A stretch of 64,000 bases of DNA from the NCBI RefSeq assembly GCF_902833225.1, contig NZ_CADFEI010000027.1, positions 20,343-84,342 on the forward strand. The letters are read 5' to 3'. Positions 37,343 through 45,934 of the stretch are shown here, in pieces. The first letter of the stretch is position 1; every line of letters starts with the position of its first letter. The stretch is from Burkholderia sp. BCC1644. Lineage in GTDB: Bacteria > Pseudomonadota > Gammaproteobacteria > Burkholderiales > Burkholderiaceae. The position numbers and the translations under genes were made by a program. The notes beneath the pieces were generated by a model. That model saw only the letters and a program-made list of their open reading frames with translations. It was not told the origin of the DNA and did no database searches.

Positions 37343-38270
37343 TTCTTCCTTATCCTTAATTGTTAAGGATATCAGATCAAATTTCGTTTACTTTAACCAC
37401 GTCAAACGTGTGCTTGCCAGGTTGGAACGTATGTACGATTACCAATGTACGAATGAAGAGGCTGAGCACCTGATGCTGATAGGTGAATCCGGCGTCGGCA
37501 AGTCAACCCTGCTCAAAAATTACACTCGAAAGCACCCTATCATCCAGCATGAGGAACTCACGGAAATACCAGTGCTTTACGTACCACTCGGGCAAGCACC
37601 TACCCCGAAAATGATGGCGAGCACGATGCTTTGCGCGCTCGGCGACCCAAAGTGGAACCTGGGGAAGGAATCGGATCTGACCGCTAGACTCATTTTCCTG
37701 ATCAAAACGTGTCGTGTCAGAATCGTCATCGTCGACGAGGTCAATCATCTTGTCGATCGAGGCGGCGAAAAAACATTACATACGTCGGCCGATTGGCTCA
37801 AGCGTCTAGTCGATGCAACTAGGGTGTCGTTTGTCCTTGCCGGCATCCCCCGCACAAAACGCTTGCTTGCGACCAATGATCAATTGCGCGGGCGCTTCAG
37901 AGAGGTCATCGAGATCGATCGCTTCTCAGTCGCAACTGCACCGGCAGAACGCGAGTTCCGAAGCGTGCTGAACGTTTTCAAGGGATATCTGAGGGATCTC
38001 CCCACACTGGACATTTCAAGCGAGACCATCGTGCGGCTGTTCGCATTTGCGACTGATGGACGTCTTCGCGACATTCGAAGACTCTTGGTGCGCGCCGTCG
38101 AATTAGCTTATGCCAAACCTCACCCGAAGCTGACTGACTCGGTGCTTGCCGAAGCTTTCCGAACAGTCGTCTATCCAAGCTCTCCGAACAAGCGAAATCC
38201 TTTCCACAAGACCTTCAACAGGATGCCCCTTGTGAAAGACGATGAGCCATTTTCGCCTGTGGAGCGTTGA
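37332..38270 (+). CDS. tnsC: TnsC/TniB-like AAA+ ATPase
   Basis: TnsC forms ATP-dependent filaments that connect the target selector with the transposase and give target immunity. The 312-aa protein has Walker A GESGVGKS at 51-58 and a Walker B ending IVIVDEVNHL near 130-138, with the sensor and arginine region after it. At this size it is closer to TniB of Tn5053-type elements than to the 555-aa TnsC of Tn7. It overlaps tnsB and ends one base before the tniQ start, so all five transposition genes are coupled. Confidence 0.93.
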   Translation: MTIDSSLSLIVKDIRSNFVYFNHVKRVLARLERMYDYQCTNEEAEHLMLIGESGVGKSTLLKNYTRKHPIIQHEELTEIPVLYVPLGQAPTPKMMASTMLCALGDPKWNLGKESDLTARLIFLIKTCRVRIVIVDEVNHLVDRGGEKTLHTSADWLKRLVDATRVSFVLAGIPRTKRLLATNDQLRGRFREVIEIDRFSVATAPAEREFRSVLNVFKGYLRDLPTLDISSETIVRLFAFATDGRLRDIRRLLVRAVELAYAKPHPKLTDSVLAEAFRTVVYPSSPNKRNPFHKTFNRMPLVKDDEPFSPVER

Positions 38271-38271
38271 T

Positions 38272-39780
38272 ATGAATTTCGGGATTCCGTATGGCCAGCC
38301 ATTGTATCGTCCGGCTCCTCAACCGGATGAGTGGTCCGAGACGTACTTATTCAGAGTTGCCAGAGCAAACGGTACATACCGCCCTCGACTGGGCGATATC
38401 GAGAGGATTCGCCCCACACTCGCGGCAACAGCTGCGACCAATTCAACGGGCTATCCTGTTTGGGGCGATTTAGCGTTACCGCGTTGGAGCGTTGTCACCC
38501 GCGCCAACAAGATTCGGTATTGCCCCGAGTGCATGCTGGAGTCACGGCACATCCGATCACGCTGGCGCCTAACGCGGCTCGAGATGTGCACTATCCATAG
38601 TGTTCGCCTCAAAGATGATCTAGCCGAACCGGTGATGACACTCGGCTACAAGCAATCCGACAAACATTTCCTCACCGAGGTGACGAATGAACAGCTATGT
38701 GAAGGCGCGGTATGCCCCATGCCAGTCGAACGGCATCACTATCAGCGACTATGGTCTGGTTTCGAACGCTTGATCATCGACGGCCAAGTTCCGCAGGCGT
38801 ATGCTCAACTCACTTGCATACTGTTCTTGGAAGCGCTATTCGACGCAGTTGCGGCAACTGTAGACGAAATCGGATATCGACAAATTGATGTCCCACGATC
38901 GATCCGAATCGCCGAGATAATCGAAAAAAAACAGCTTTCGTTCGAGCCGAACTTGGACGGCATACGCGCATTTTTGCAGGAGGCTACGGGCGCGCCAAGG
39001 CTCACAATACTTTCCCGTCTTCGTCGCATGCTGCTTGAGGAGCCTCATCGACCAACCTGCTTGTCGAAGCTACCTATCGAGGAACTGCGACAAAGATATT
39101 TTATGAGCGACTGGTCGGACAGTACTGCGGCGGCCCACCAGTATCGCCCCAATTGTCACGGTGTACCACACGACTATGTCAGGCTCCATGAAGCTGTGTC
39201 TTCCATCGGATGCCCGCGTAGTGTTCTGAAGCACCTTGCACTGAACAGGCTTGGTTCAGATGCTCGCATCGTCGCATATGGCATGACGTATCAGACCTAT
39301 CTTCCGCAGCGGACCGTCGAGGCGTGCCGGCGATGGTTCGCATCACTGGTTCCCTTACGGCACGTACACAGCAGATCGCACACTGAGCACCGAGGATACG
39401 CTGCGCTTTCAGCTATGGGATTGCTTCGTCCAGTCACTGTTGGTAAGTACACTTTCGTTCGGAAATCGGATGTGGCTGATGTCTGCAGAACCTTAGACAG
39501 CGTATCGCGGCCTTTTGCTGCTGGCGGCCCTCTACTCTATCCACTCTTCGGCCAATGGATGTCCTGGCATCAGCGCCCAATGACTGCCTCGCTCGCTTTG
39601 GTGAACGAGGCACTTAGTGGAAAGCTACCGGTTTTCAAGAAACCCGACGATGCCAGTCTATCCGCCTATTTCATTGATCAATATGCAGTCGAACTCCTCC
39701 GGAAGCTCAGACGCATAGAAACTGCGCGGCGCAAGTACGAAGAGCACATGCCGGGCCAGCTTTCATTGTTACCGTCATGA
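38272..39780 (+). CDS. tniQ: TniQ-family target selector, first copy
   Basis: TniQ proteins link target DNA, or a guide complex, to TnsC. The 502-aa product has the N-terminal TniQ domain (about 10-170) with a zinc site C84-P-E-C87 and C106-T-I-H109, the family's hallmark. The C-terminal part is helical and less conserved. GGAG lies seven bases before the ATG. It overlaps the second TniQ gene by four bases (ATGA). Which of the two proteins reads the gyrB site is not certain from sequence. Confidence 0.88.
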   Translation: MNFGIPYGQPLYRPAPQPDEWSETYLFRVARANGTYRPRLGDIERIRPTLAATAATNSTGYPVWGDLALPRWSVVTRANKIRYCPECMLESRHIRSRWRLTRLEMCTIHSVRLKDDLAEPVMTLGYKQSDKHFLTEVTNEQLCEGAVCPMPVERHHYQRLWSGFERLIIDGQVPQAYAQLTCILFLEALFDAVAATVDEIGYRQIDVPRSIRIAEIIEKKQLSFEPNLDGIRAFLQEATGAPRLTILSRLRRMLLEEPHRPTCLSKLPIEELRQRYFMSDWSDSTAAAHQYRPNCHGVPHDYVRLHEAVSSIGCPRSVLKHLALNRLGSDARIVAYGMTYQTYLPQRTVEACRRWFASLVPLRHVHSRSHTEHRGYAALSAMGLLRPVTVGKYTFVRKSDVADVCRTLDSVSRPFAAGGPLLYPLFGQWMSWHQRPMTASLALVNEALSGKLPVFKKPDDASLSAYFIDQYAVELLRKLRRIETARRKYEEHMPGQLSLLPS

Positions 39781-41480
39781 ATCGCGAGCCGGTCAATGGC
39801 AAACACTGGCGCACCATTGGAATGGCCCTGTTCTCGGGCCATTTCTTGGTGCGCCCCTCCGCACATTCCAACGAGAGTTTTCTAGGCTATCGCTTACGCG
39901 TCGCATTCGCGAACGGTCTTTCCAGACCTAGTTGGCTCACCTACTCCGGGCCAGACCTACCGAAGACTCACGGCGTTGCGCGCTGGTGCCCCTACTGCCT
40001 CGCAACATCTGATAGCTACTGGCGTGATGATTGGTACGCGGGGAACACCGGATGCTTCGTTCACAAATGCTGGCTCACTTCGCAATGCGCGATGTGCAGA
40101 CGAACGTTGCGCTGGAAACACGTTCGCTTCGAGACTTGTAGTTGCGGCGCATCGCTCCAAAGCGCGGAGGTTGAAGCATTTTCGGATGATGTCCTGCAGT
40201 TGCTGAACGACCAGTTCGAGACCGGGGCTGGTCTGCTATCTGCTTCCGATCGTTGGGGCCTCGCCCGCTTTCTTGGGGCATTGTCAATGTTCGGACTAGA
40301 CGGCAAACCGTTGAAGAAGTCCTCGCGGCAATCACAGAATATCGAGCGAATCGTCGTGACGGCTGGTGCGCCATTGATGGGCGATCGTTGTGATTGCTTC
40401 GAACTGCTGAGTCGCCTCCGCGCTCCTCGAACCGAGGGACAGAACGTCCCGCTACTATCAGAAGCGTTCCCGCAGTTGCTCGTCATGTTGCGCAAGCATT
40501 TGAACGGCGCTCAGCGTCGCTGGATGCTCGACCTATTAGACCAATACGTAGGGCATACGTCAGGCAATGAGCCTATGGTCGCGTGGAGACGAAGAATTGT
40601 TAAGGCTGCGGCAGACACTGATCAGCACGGTCGTCGGCCAATCGGGAGCCGAACGATTGCCAATATGCTCGCCCAGACAGGCGAAGTGGTGCCGATTCGA
40701 CGAACTCGGACAGGACGAAAGAAGTTTGTGATCAATGAGACCGATGTTCAGCGTCTCATGGAGATCCAGAAGTCGCTCGTCGCGCCGAAGGCTGCTGCCC
40801 GCTACATTAAGATGTCGGTCAAACGTGTCGAGGCACTGGCTCAGGCCGGCATAATTGACACGAATGGAAAACGGATCAATACGAAGTCACTCGATCGTCT
40901 ACTCGATAGCATTGTGGCTGCCGGCGGCCAAGGCATTCGGCCCCTTGAAGACCCGATTAGCATCGCCGAGGCTTTGCGGCTGTATGTCTCTATTGACGCA
41001 TCCGCCGCGTTCGTCCGTCGACTCACCGACGGCACAGTACACCTTGCTGTCGCGCGTGACAAAACGCCGACATTGCGAACAATCTACATCGACAAGGGCG
41101 ACGCAATTTCGGCCAGTCGAACTCCATCGAAATCGGAAACGTTGATGTCCATCGTTGAGGCTGCTCAGCGGCTCGGCATCAAACAGGAAGTGATGTACCA
41201 CCTCGTCAACGCCGGACTCGTTAGGACACGGATCACTAGACGGCGGAATCGCACAATACGAGCCGTCAACATAGACGACCTGCGGGACTTCACCGCAACA
41301 TTTCTACCATTGGCCGTGTTCGCACGGTCAGCCGGAATCTCCGTACGCAATGCCCCAGATTGGGCAGTACAGCACGGCATAGAGATCATCACGGGTCCGT
41401 CAGTTGATGGCGGGCGACAGTATTGGATCCGCAAACCAGTCGACTGGGACAAACCCGCCAGCATAGAACCGGATGTGTGA
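39777..41480 (+). CDS. tniQ: TniQ/TnsD-like target selector, second copy
   Basis: The 567-aa protein begins with a second TniQ domain (VRPSAHSNESFLGYRLRVAF) and cysteine pairs in RWCPYCLATSD and CAMCRRT that should bind zinc. Unlike the first copy it has a long C-terminal region with several helix-turn-helix-like segments, the clearest being SIVEAAQRLGIKQEVMYHLV near residue 460. That layout fits a TnsD-type protein reading a fixed chromosomal site, here probably the 3' end of gyrB. It is the last gene of the transposition operon. Confidence 0.85.
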   Translation: MNREPVNGKHWRTIGMALFSGHFLVRPSAHSNESFLGYRLRVAFANGLSRPSWLTYSGPDLPKTHGVARWCPYCLATSDSYWRDDWYAGNTGCFVHKCWLTSQCAMCRRTLRWKHVRFETCSCGASLQSAEVEAFSDDVLQLLNDQFETGAGLLSASDRWGLARFLGALSMFGLDGKPLKKSSRQSQNIERIVVTAGAPLMGDRCDCFELLSRLRAPRTEGQNVPLLSEAFPQLLVMLRKHLNGAQRRWMLDLLDQYVGHTSGNEPMVAWRRRIVKAAADTDQHGRRPIGSRTIANMLAQTGEVVPIRRTRTGRKKFVINETDVQRLMEIQKSLVAPKAAARYIKMSVKRVEALAQAGIIDTNGKRINTKSLDRLLDSIVAAGGQGIRPLEDPISIAEALRLYVSIDASAAFVRRLTDGTVHLAVARDKTPTLRTIYIDKGDAISASRTPSKSETLMSIVEAAQRLGIKQEVMYHLVNAGLVRTRITRRRNRTIRAVNIDDLRDFTATFLPLAVFARSAGISVRNAPDWAVQHGIEIITGPSVDGGRQYWIRKPVDWDKPASIEPDV

Positions 41481-41608
41481 CGAACCGCCGTTCAACGACG
41501 GTCCGGTCCACGCTACGATGGCACGTGACGACCACCATGCAACTTGTTTGCATGATGCGGAGGTGTCAGACCTTGATCAACTGAGTGCGCAAAGCAAGCG
41601 AGCCAACG

Positions 41609-42052
41609 ATGCGAGTTTACGTCGACACTGAATTCACCGATTTCATCGATTGCGAACTGATCAGCATTGCATTGGTCGCCGAAGACGGCCGTGAATTTTA
41701 CGGGGAACGCGACGATTTCGATCGACGCACCTGCAGCCCGTTCGTCCATGAAGCGGTGTTGCCACAGCTAGGTCAATATCCTGATCGTGTGTTCTCTCGA
41801 GAGAACCTTCGGTCGGCACTGCTCGAGTGGCTCCGACCGTTCGAGAGCGGCATCTTCTGTATGGATTTCCCCGGAGACTGGGATCTTCTTGTAGACACCC
41901 TCGATGGTGTACCGAATGGCTGGCAAGGGCTGCTTGTACGTGATCAGGCCGACCAGGTCCGGTTGGAGTCTTACTACAAGCAATTTGGTGGCCGACACCA
42001 CGCACTACACGACGCCCGTGCCCTGCGTTACGCGACGCAAGGTGGAACGTAG
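41609..42052 (+). CDS. DEDD-type 3'-5' exonuclease-like protein
   Basis: The 147-aa protein starts MRVYVDTEFTDF, whose D-x-E pair is the first catalytic motif of the DnaQ/RNase T exonuclease fold. A second aspartate lies in MDFPGDWDLL and the third motif is HHALHDARALRYA, with the H and D expected of the DEDDh class. It is a compact stand-alone domain, likely acting on RNA or single-stranded DNA in the cytoplasm. It follows the transposition operon by 128 bases and converges with the HAD gene. Its function as cargo is unknown. Confidence 0.75.
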   Translation: MRVYVDTEFTDFIDCELISIALVAEDGREFYGERDDFDRRTCSPFVHEAVLPQLGQYPDRVFSRENLRSALLEWLRPFESGIFCMDFPGDWDLLVDTLDGVPNGWQGLLVRDQADQVRLESYYKQFGGRHHALHDARALRYATQGGT

Positions 42053-42101
42053 TCCACGCATGCTACCGAACCGTGTTCCGACTGATATCGATTGTGATCG
42101 C

Positions 42102-42569
42102 CTAGCATACGAACTCATCGATCCGTTGAAGTACCGCGGGATCGTCTATCCCGCGCGCTGGATCGCATACGACGAGGCGGGATTGCAGTTCCGGCGTGGA
42201 CGCAAATTCCTTGGGGGCGTCGTCCAGAATTAAGACATCGGCTAAAGTCAGTCGGCGCCTTCGCATGTAGTCCATTATCCGTAGCGAGCGGCTCTCGATA
42301 CGCCGGTTCGTGAGATAAATTTTGGTAGCCGCGCTCAGCTCGCGCAGATACTCATCTTGCAAGCGTTTGAGGTCGAACATATAGATCCAGGTGCTATGGA
42401 TTGCGATGTCGACCGCTTTCCCGCTGACCCGTTCGGCAAGCTTAGTCTGCAGTGAACAAACTCCCTGTCCGACGACCACCGGTCCGTTGGGCCCGTATTC
42501 GAGTTCCCCAACAGAATTTGGATGTAGGACTCCATCAATGTCGAGGAATATCGTTGCCCTTTTGCTCAT
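42102..42569 (-). CDS. HAD-like phosphatase (RNA-repair HAD type)
   Basis: The 155-aa protein begins with the HAD motif I IFLDIDGVLHP (two catalytic aspartates). Motif II is AIHSTW, and a later acidic pair LILDDAP fits motif IV. Small HAD proteins with DIDGVLHP are related to the HAD domain found in Swiss-army-knife RNA-repair proteins, so removal of a phosphate from RNA ends is one possibility. The ATG at 42569 has GGGTGAG upstream. It converges on the exonuclease-like gene 50 bases away. Confidence 0.75.
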   Translation of the reverse strand: MSKRATIFLDIDGVLHPNSVGELEYGPNGPVVVGQGVCSLQTKLAERVSGKAVDIAIHSTWIYMFDLKRLQDEYLRELSAATKIYLTNRRIESRSLRIMDYMRRRRLTLADVLILDDAPKEFASTPELQSRLVVCDPARGIDDPAVLQRIDEFVC

Positions 42570-42978
42570 TGCGGAACTCACCCATAGGGAACAATATGAG
42601 CCGCCAGATCAGCAACAGCGCTGGCGGAAGCGTGCTCCTTCCAGCGCTATTCTATGCTAAGTAATTGCTCTCGTAGGTAGGTAGTTCAACAGCGACAACA
42701 ACGATGATGATTGTTTAAAAGATTGGTGCGAGCTGTCGGCCGAACATGTTTTCATCGCACCTCGACCTTAAGTTTGTCGTCAACGCGCCGTTATGCAATC
42801 ACCTCGCACGACACAACTCTACGTCACGCCAGACGGCATGATCGACGACTATTGATAATCACCCGGAGAAAGGGAACGGCGAGTAGCATTGGTGCGTCAA
42901 AGCAAGGGGTTTTTGACGCATCGGGCTTATACGACGGATCCTCACGGCTGCTCTCAGCATTCATACGCCACACACCAC
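42570..42978. other. Intergenic region with two competing hairpins
   Basis: No gene is seen in 409 bp. At 42601-42627 CCGCCAG pairs with CTGGCGG. At 42618-42648 AGCGCTGG pairs with CCAGCGCT. The two stems share bases 42618-42627 and cannot form together. On the minus strand they lie in the probable leader of the HAD gene. Confidence 0.45.
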
Positions 42979-43620
42979 ATGCAAAACTTCACGCACCAGC
43001 TATCTAGAGTTCGTTCGTACGTCAAGGTTCAATTGTCCCCATTCAATCGCGCTTTTTTTTGGTCCGCAATCGTGCCAATAGAAGGGTTGAGGGTTGCATT
43101 TTGGTGGGCGGCACCGGCTACTGTCGCCGTGTTGTTTATCACGCACTTCAGAAACCAACTACCCGCTAGTTATCTGGAGGCCGCTATTTCTGACGGAATA
43201 GGGCCACACATATGGAACGTGGTTGGTATGCTCGGCTTAGTACTTTTCGGCCTGGCAGTACTGTTCCCAAAGATCAAATTTATTGCTACCGGAGCATATC
43301 AAGTTTTGATCAATACTTATGGGATGGGCGGTTTGGCCATCGGCCTGCTGATTGGAAAAATTGGGGCTCAGTTGCCGTCTTCACTGTCAAAAATCGAGTT
43401 GTGGAAGGCTTGGCTCGCTGGCACTGGCATCGCTCTACTTATGCTCGAACTGTTCGTGCTGAATTTTTCACTTTGGTGCCTCGCAAGCTTGATGCGATCA
43501 CCAAAGGAGGATGACGGATTTCTACGCCGTGTAGCAAGCATCGACCTGCGGCTACGCCTATTCGCCTTCATCTTGCTGTCTATATTGCCTCCCGTAGTGT
43601 TTGTTACTCGTGGACACTAG
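42979..43620 (+). CDS. Hypothetical membrane protein
   Basis: The 213-aa product has four strongly hydrophobic segments (about 30-50, 78-98, 108-130 and 145-170) and a fifth near the C-terminus, with short loops and no signal peptide or catalytic motif. The ATG at 42979 was preferred over a start 30 codons earlier because that leader is not protein-like. No family was recognised. It is a single gene surrounded by non-coding DNA. The AT-rich codon use is unlike the host chromosome. Confidence 0.55.
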   Translation: MQNFTHQLSRVRSYVKVQLSPFNRAFFWSAIVPIEGLRVAFWWAAPATVAVLFITHFRNQLPASYLEAAISDGIGPHIWNVVGMLGLVLFGLAVLFPKIKFIATGAYQVLINTYGMGGLAIGLLIGKIGAQLPSSLSKIELWKAWLAGTGIALLMLELFVLNFSLWCLASLMRSPKEDDGFLRRVASIDLRLRLFAFILLSILPPVVFVTRGH

Positions 43621-43965
43621 ATCTCGGTGCATCCAGCATGATCGCCGCGTCAGCACAGCGCTCGTTCGACAAGCACCTCGGAGTAGTCGGACAAAGATAG
43701 TGTCGCACCATTGACGTAGACCGCCTCGACTTCAACGCTGCGAGCAGAACACCGATAGCCGACGGCAGCCGTTGCACGCTGTACAGCTCAGTGAACTTTC
43801 GAGCGTCGTCGGGCGGCGTATAGGTCACGACCCCTGGTATGCCTGCTTGCCGAGGTTGCGCGTGTCAACGAGAAAGAAAATACGCTTGACTCATCTATTC
43901 CGGCTCGAGTTAATGAGGATGTCCCGAGCAAACGGTAGGCCAATTGCATCCATGGACGTCTTCAT
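43621..43965. other. Intergenic region, no gene seen
   Basis: This 345-bp gap separates two convergent membrane-protein genes. Short frames on either strand show no ribosome-binding site and no recognisable protein pattern. No repeats were noticed. Confidence 0.4.
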
Positions 43966-44532
43966 TCAGTTTTCACGATAGCAGATTGCACCAAAGACGA
44001 ACATAAAAGCGGCGATTATCACTAACCAGGGAAAGACCTCGGTTTCATGCATAGCCGGCCACTTACCAATCAAGAGAATCAACGTTGCTGCCGAACAGTG
44101 AGTCAAGATCGAAGACACTTCGTCGGAGATCTTGCCCGAGAAGCGGGCGGCCCATTGCTCCATCTTCATTGGACGTCCTCTGCCCAAACGACGACTTAAC
44201 TTAATGCACACATAGAGGACTATGATGAAAATCGTATCGATCAGGATTGCTGCGAAGCCGATCAAAAAGACGGCCGTTATATCGACCGGTTGGTCGGCAT
44301 CAATGCTTCCCACTACGAGGAAGGGGGAGGTAAAGCTGCGTCCGAACTCGTTGAACGCACTGATGAACGGTGGGGTTCTCAACAGGACTGCGACGGCGGC
44401 CCATATTACAAAAACCTGCGGCACCCTCCTCTTCATGAACTGACTGACTCTCGAGAGCGTAACGAAACTCTTCACCATCTGCCGCCCGTCGATTATCTGC
44501 CACTCGTCTTTTTTGGGCTTTGTGCTGTTCAT
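43966..44532 (-). CDS. Hypothetical membrane protein
   Basis: The 188-aa product has four predicted membrane helices: about 38-55, 85-108, 145-155 and 165-183. Its N-terminus is charged (MNSTKPKKDEW) and a basic loop lies near residue 112. There is no signal peptide and no recognised motif. It is oriented toward the other small membrane protein but unrelated to it in sequence. No function is proposed. Confidence 0.55.
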   Translation of the reverse strand: MNSTKPKKDEWQIIDGRQMVKSFVTLSRVSQFMKRRVPQVFVIWAAVAVLLRTPPFISAFNEFGRSFTSPFLVVGSIDADQPVDITAVFLIGFAAILIDTIFIIVLYVCIKLSRRLGRGRPMKMEQWAARFSGKISDEVSSILTHCSAATLILLIGKWPAMHETEVFPWLVIIAAFMFVFGAICYREN

Positions 44533-44847
44533 TTAGGTTGATCCCCGATTTGTATGGATTTCTGCATCGCGCACCCAGCAAGAACTTTATTGTCCGTGTT
44601 CTGGACGTAAGTCGAACGGACATCACATACCTTTGTGCGTTCTCAAGGCGTAAATTCTCAGGACATCGAGCGTCATGACTGTTGGTACTCGTTGATCGAA
44701 CACGCCGCGGCGAGCGATGACACGTCGGTCCTGCTCCGCTCAATTTGCATGCGGGTGCAGCGAAGTTTCCTGTCGCCGTCTGGTACTTTCATTCAAGTCC
44801 TTGGACCTATCCGCCGTTAAACGGAAAAACAACTTCAGAAGAGTTCC
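44533..44847. other. Intergenic region between divergent genes
   Basis: This 315-bp gap must carry the promoters of the membrane protein (leftward) and the M48 protease (rightward). No clear operator, repeat or RNA gene was found. Confidence 0.4.
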
Positions 44848-45753
44848 ATGAGTTCTGCCCTCACGTCGCCCCGCACAGCCCGATACTTCCTCGCTGGCCT
44901 GATAGCGCTTTTCCTCTTTTGTACGGTGCTGCTCGTACTGCACAACAAGCTGGACTGGTTTGGACCTGTCGTGGCCCAGATCGCCGCCATTGGATTCCTG
45001 ATTCTGGCACTACCGTGTCTGGTGGCAGGAAAGCACGTCTTGAACAGTATCGAGGCCTCAACCGGAAACGTCACCTTGAAGCCGGACGACTCACTTCTCG
45101 ATGTCGTGCGTCCCCTCGTCGCGGACCTTCCCTATGACGTGAGGGTCTGCCAGTACGAATTGAACCAGGTGAACGCTTTCGCTATTTCATCGGTATTCGG
45201 GCGCAAGGCGCTTATCGCTTTTTCTTCGCGCATGGTGAAAGAGTCCTCATCAAAGCAGCTTACGGCTTTCGCCGCTCACGAAGTCGCCCATCTGAAGCAC
45301 GGCGACTCGCGCGACAAGGCCCTCCTGATCGCGTATTACGAAGCGCTCCAGATCTATCCGCGACTTTTTTCCGAATTCGGCAAGATCGTCCTCAAGCAAG
45401 TTCTTCCTGCAATCGCTTTGCTGTTCGTCCTGGCCATCGCGCTCGTTGCGTTTTTTGCCGGGCCATTGCAGGCTGCGCACGCAGCTGCGCCGCTTCTGCT
45501 TCAGCTTACCCGCTACGTAATCATCGCGGCGGCGTTCATCGTTGGATTCGTCTATCTGGAGCGCACGCTGATGAAAAAATATTTCGAATACAGTCGTGCC
45601 CGGGAATACGAGGCTGACGCCGCTGCCGCGGCCATGACTTCGGCGGAGGACATGGTATCCGCGCTGAAACTGCTCCACGCACCGGCCGCTGCTGTCGGCG
45701 TGTTTGACACCCATCCTCCCCTCAACGAACGGATCGCCCGTCTGTCCAACTGA
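44848..45753 (+). CDS. HtpX-like M48 membrane metalloprotease
   Basis: M48 enzymes such as HtpX degrade damaged inner-membrane proteins, with their zinc site facing the cytoplasm. The 301-aa protein has two N-terminal helices (14-35 and 43-62), the zinc motif HEVAH at 144-148 and the third ligand E255 in YEADA. Two further helices lie between these, and the C-terminus has the family's HPPLNERIARL. It is transcribed toward the Hsp70-like pair, separated by a strong hairpin. The chromosomal HtpX is expected elsewhere, so this is a second, cargo-encoded copy. Confidence 0.9.
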   Translation: MSSALTSPRTARYFLAGLIALFLFCTVLLVLHNKLDWFGPVVAQIAAIGFLILALPCLVAGKHVLNSIEASTGNVTLKPDDSLLDVVRPLVADLPYDVRVCQYELNQVNAFAISSVFGRKALIAFSSRMVKESSSKQLTAFAAHEVAHLKHGDSRDKALLIAYYEALQIYPRLFSEFGKIVLKQVLPAIALLFVLAIALVAFFAGPLQAAHAAAPLLLQLTRYVIIAAAFIVGFVYLERTLMKKYFEYSRAREYEADAAAAAMTSAEDMVSALKLLHAPAAAVGVFDTHPPLNERIARLSN

Positions 45754-45859
45754 TCATGTCGCTCACCGTGTAGATGCCAGAAGACTACAAACGTTTGGAA
45801 CCCGCCATCATCTCGGCAAGCGAAATGGATTCAATTCCCCCTTGGCCTTATCAGGGATT

Positions 45860-45886
45860 GTGCGCGGCGGCATAGCCGCCGCGCAC
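45860..45886. terminator. Perfect 12-bp hairpin between convergent genes
   Basis: GTGCGCGGCGGC and its exact complement flank a 3-nt loop. It lies between the M48 protease gene and the Hsp70-like gene, which converge. No T-run follows, so it may act as a bidirectional RNA stabiliser or a factor-assisted terminator. Confidence 0.55.
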
Positions 45887-45934
45887 TTCGCTGCAAACAG
45901 GCACGGGGGCGCGTTACAAGCTAGTCGCAACCGT

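Noticed and set aside
34728..41480. CRISPR-associated transposon
   Set aside because: No cas genes and no repeat-spacer array were seen anywhere in the window.
43604..43828. Open frame on the minus strand between the two membrane proteins
   Set aside because: Low-quality composition, no ribosome-binding site and overlap with the end of the upstream gene.
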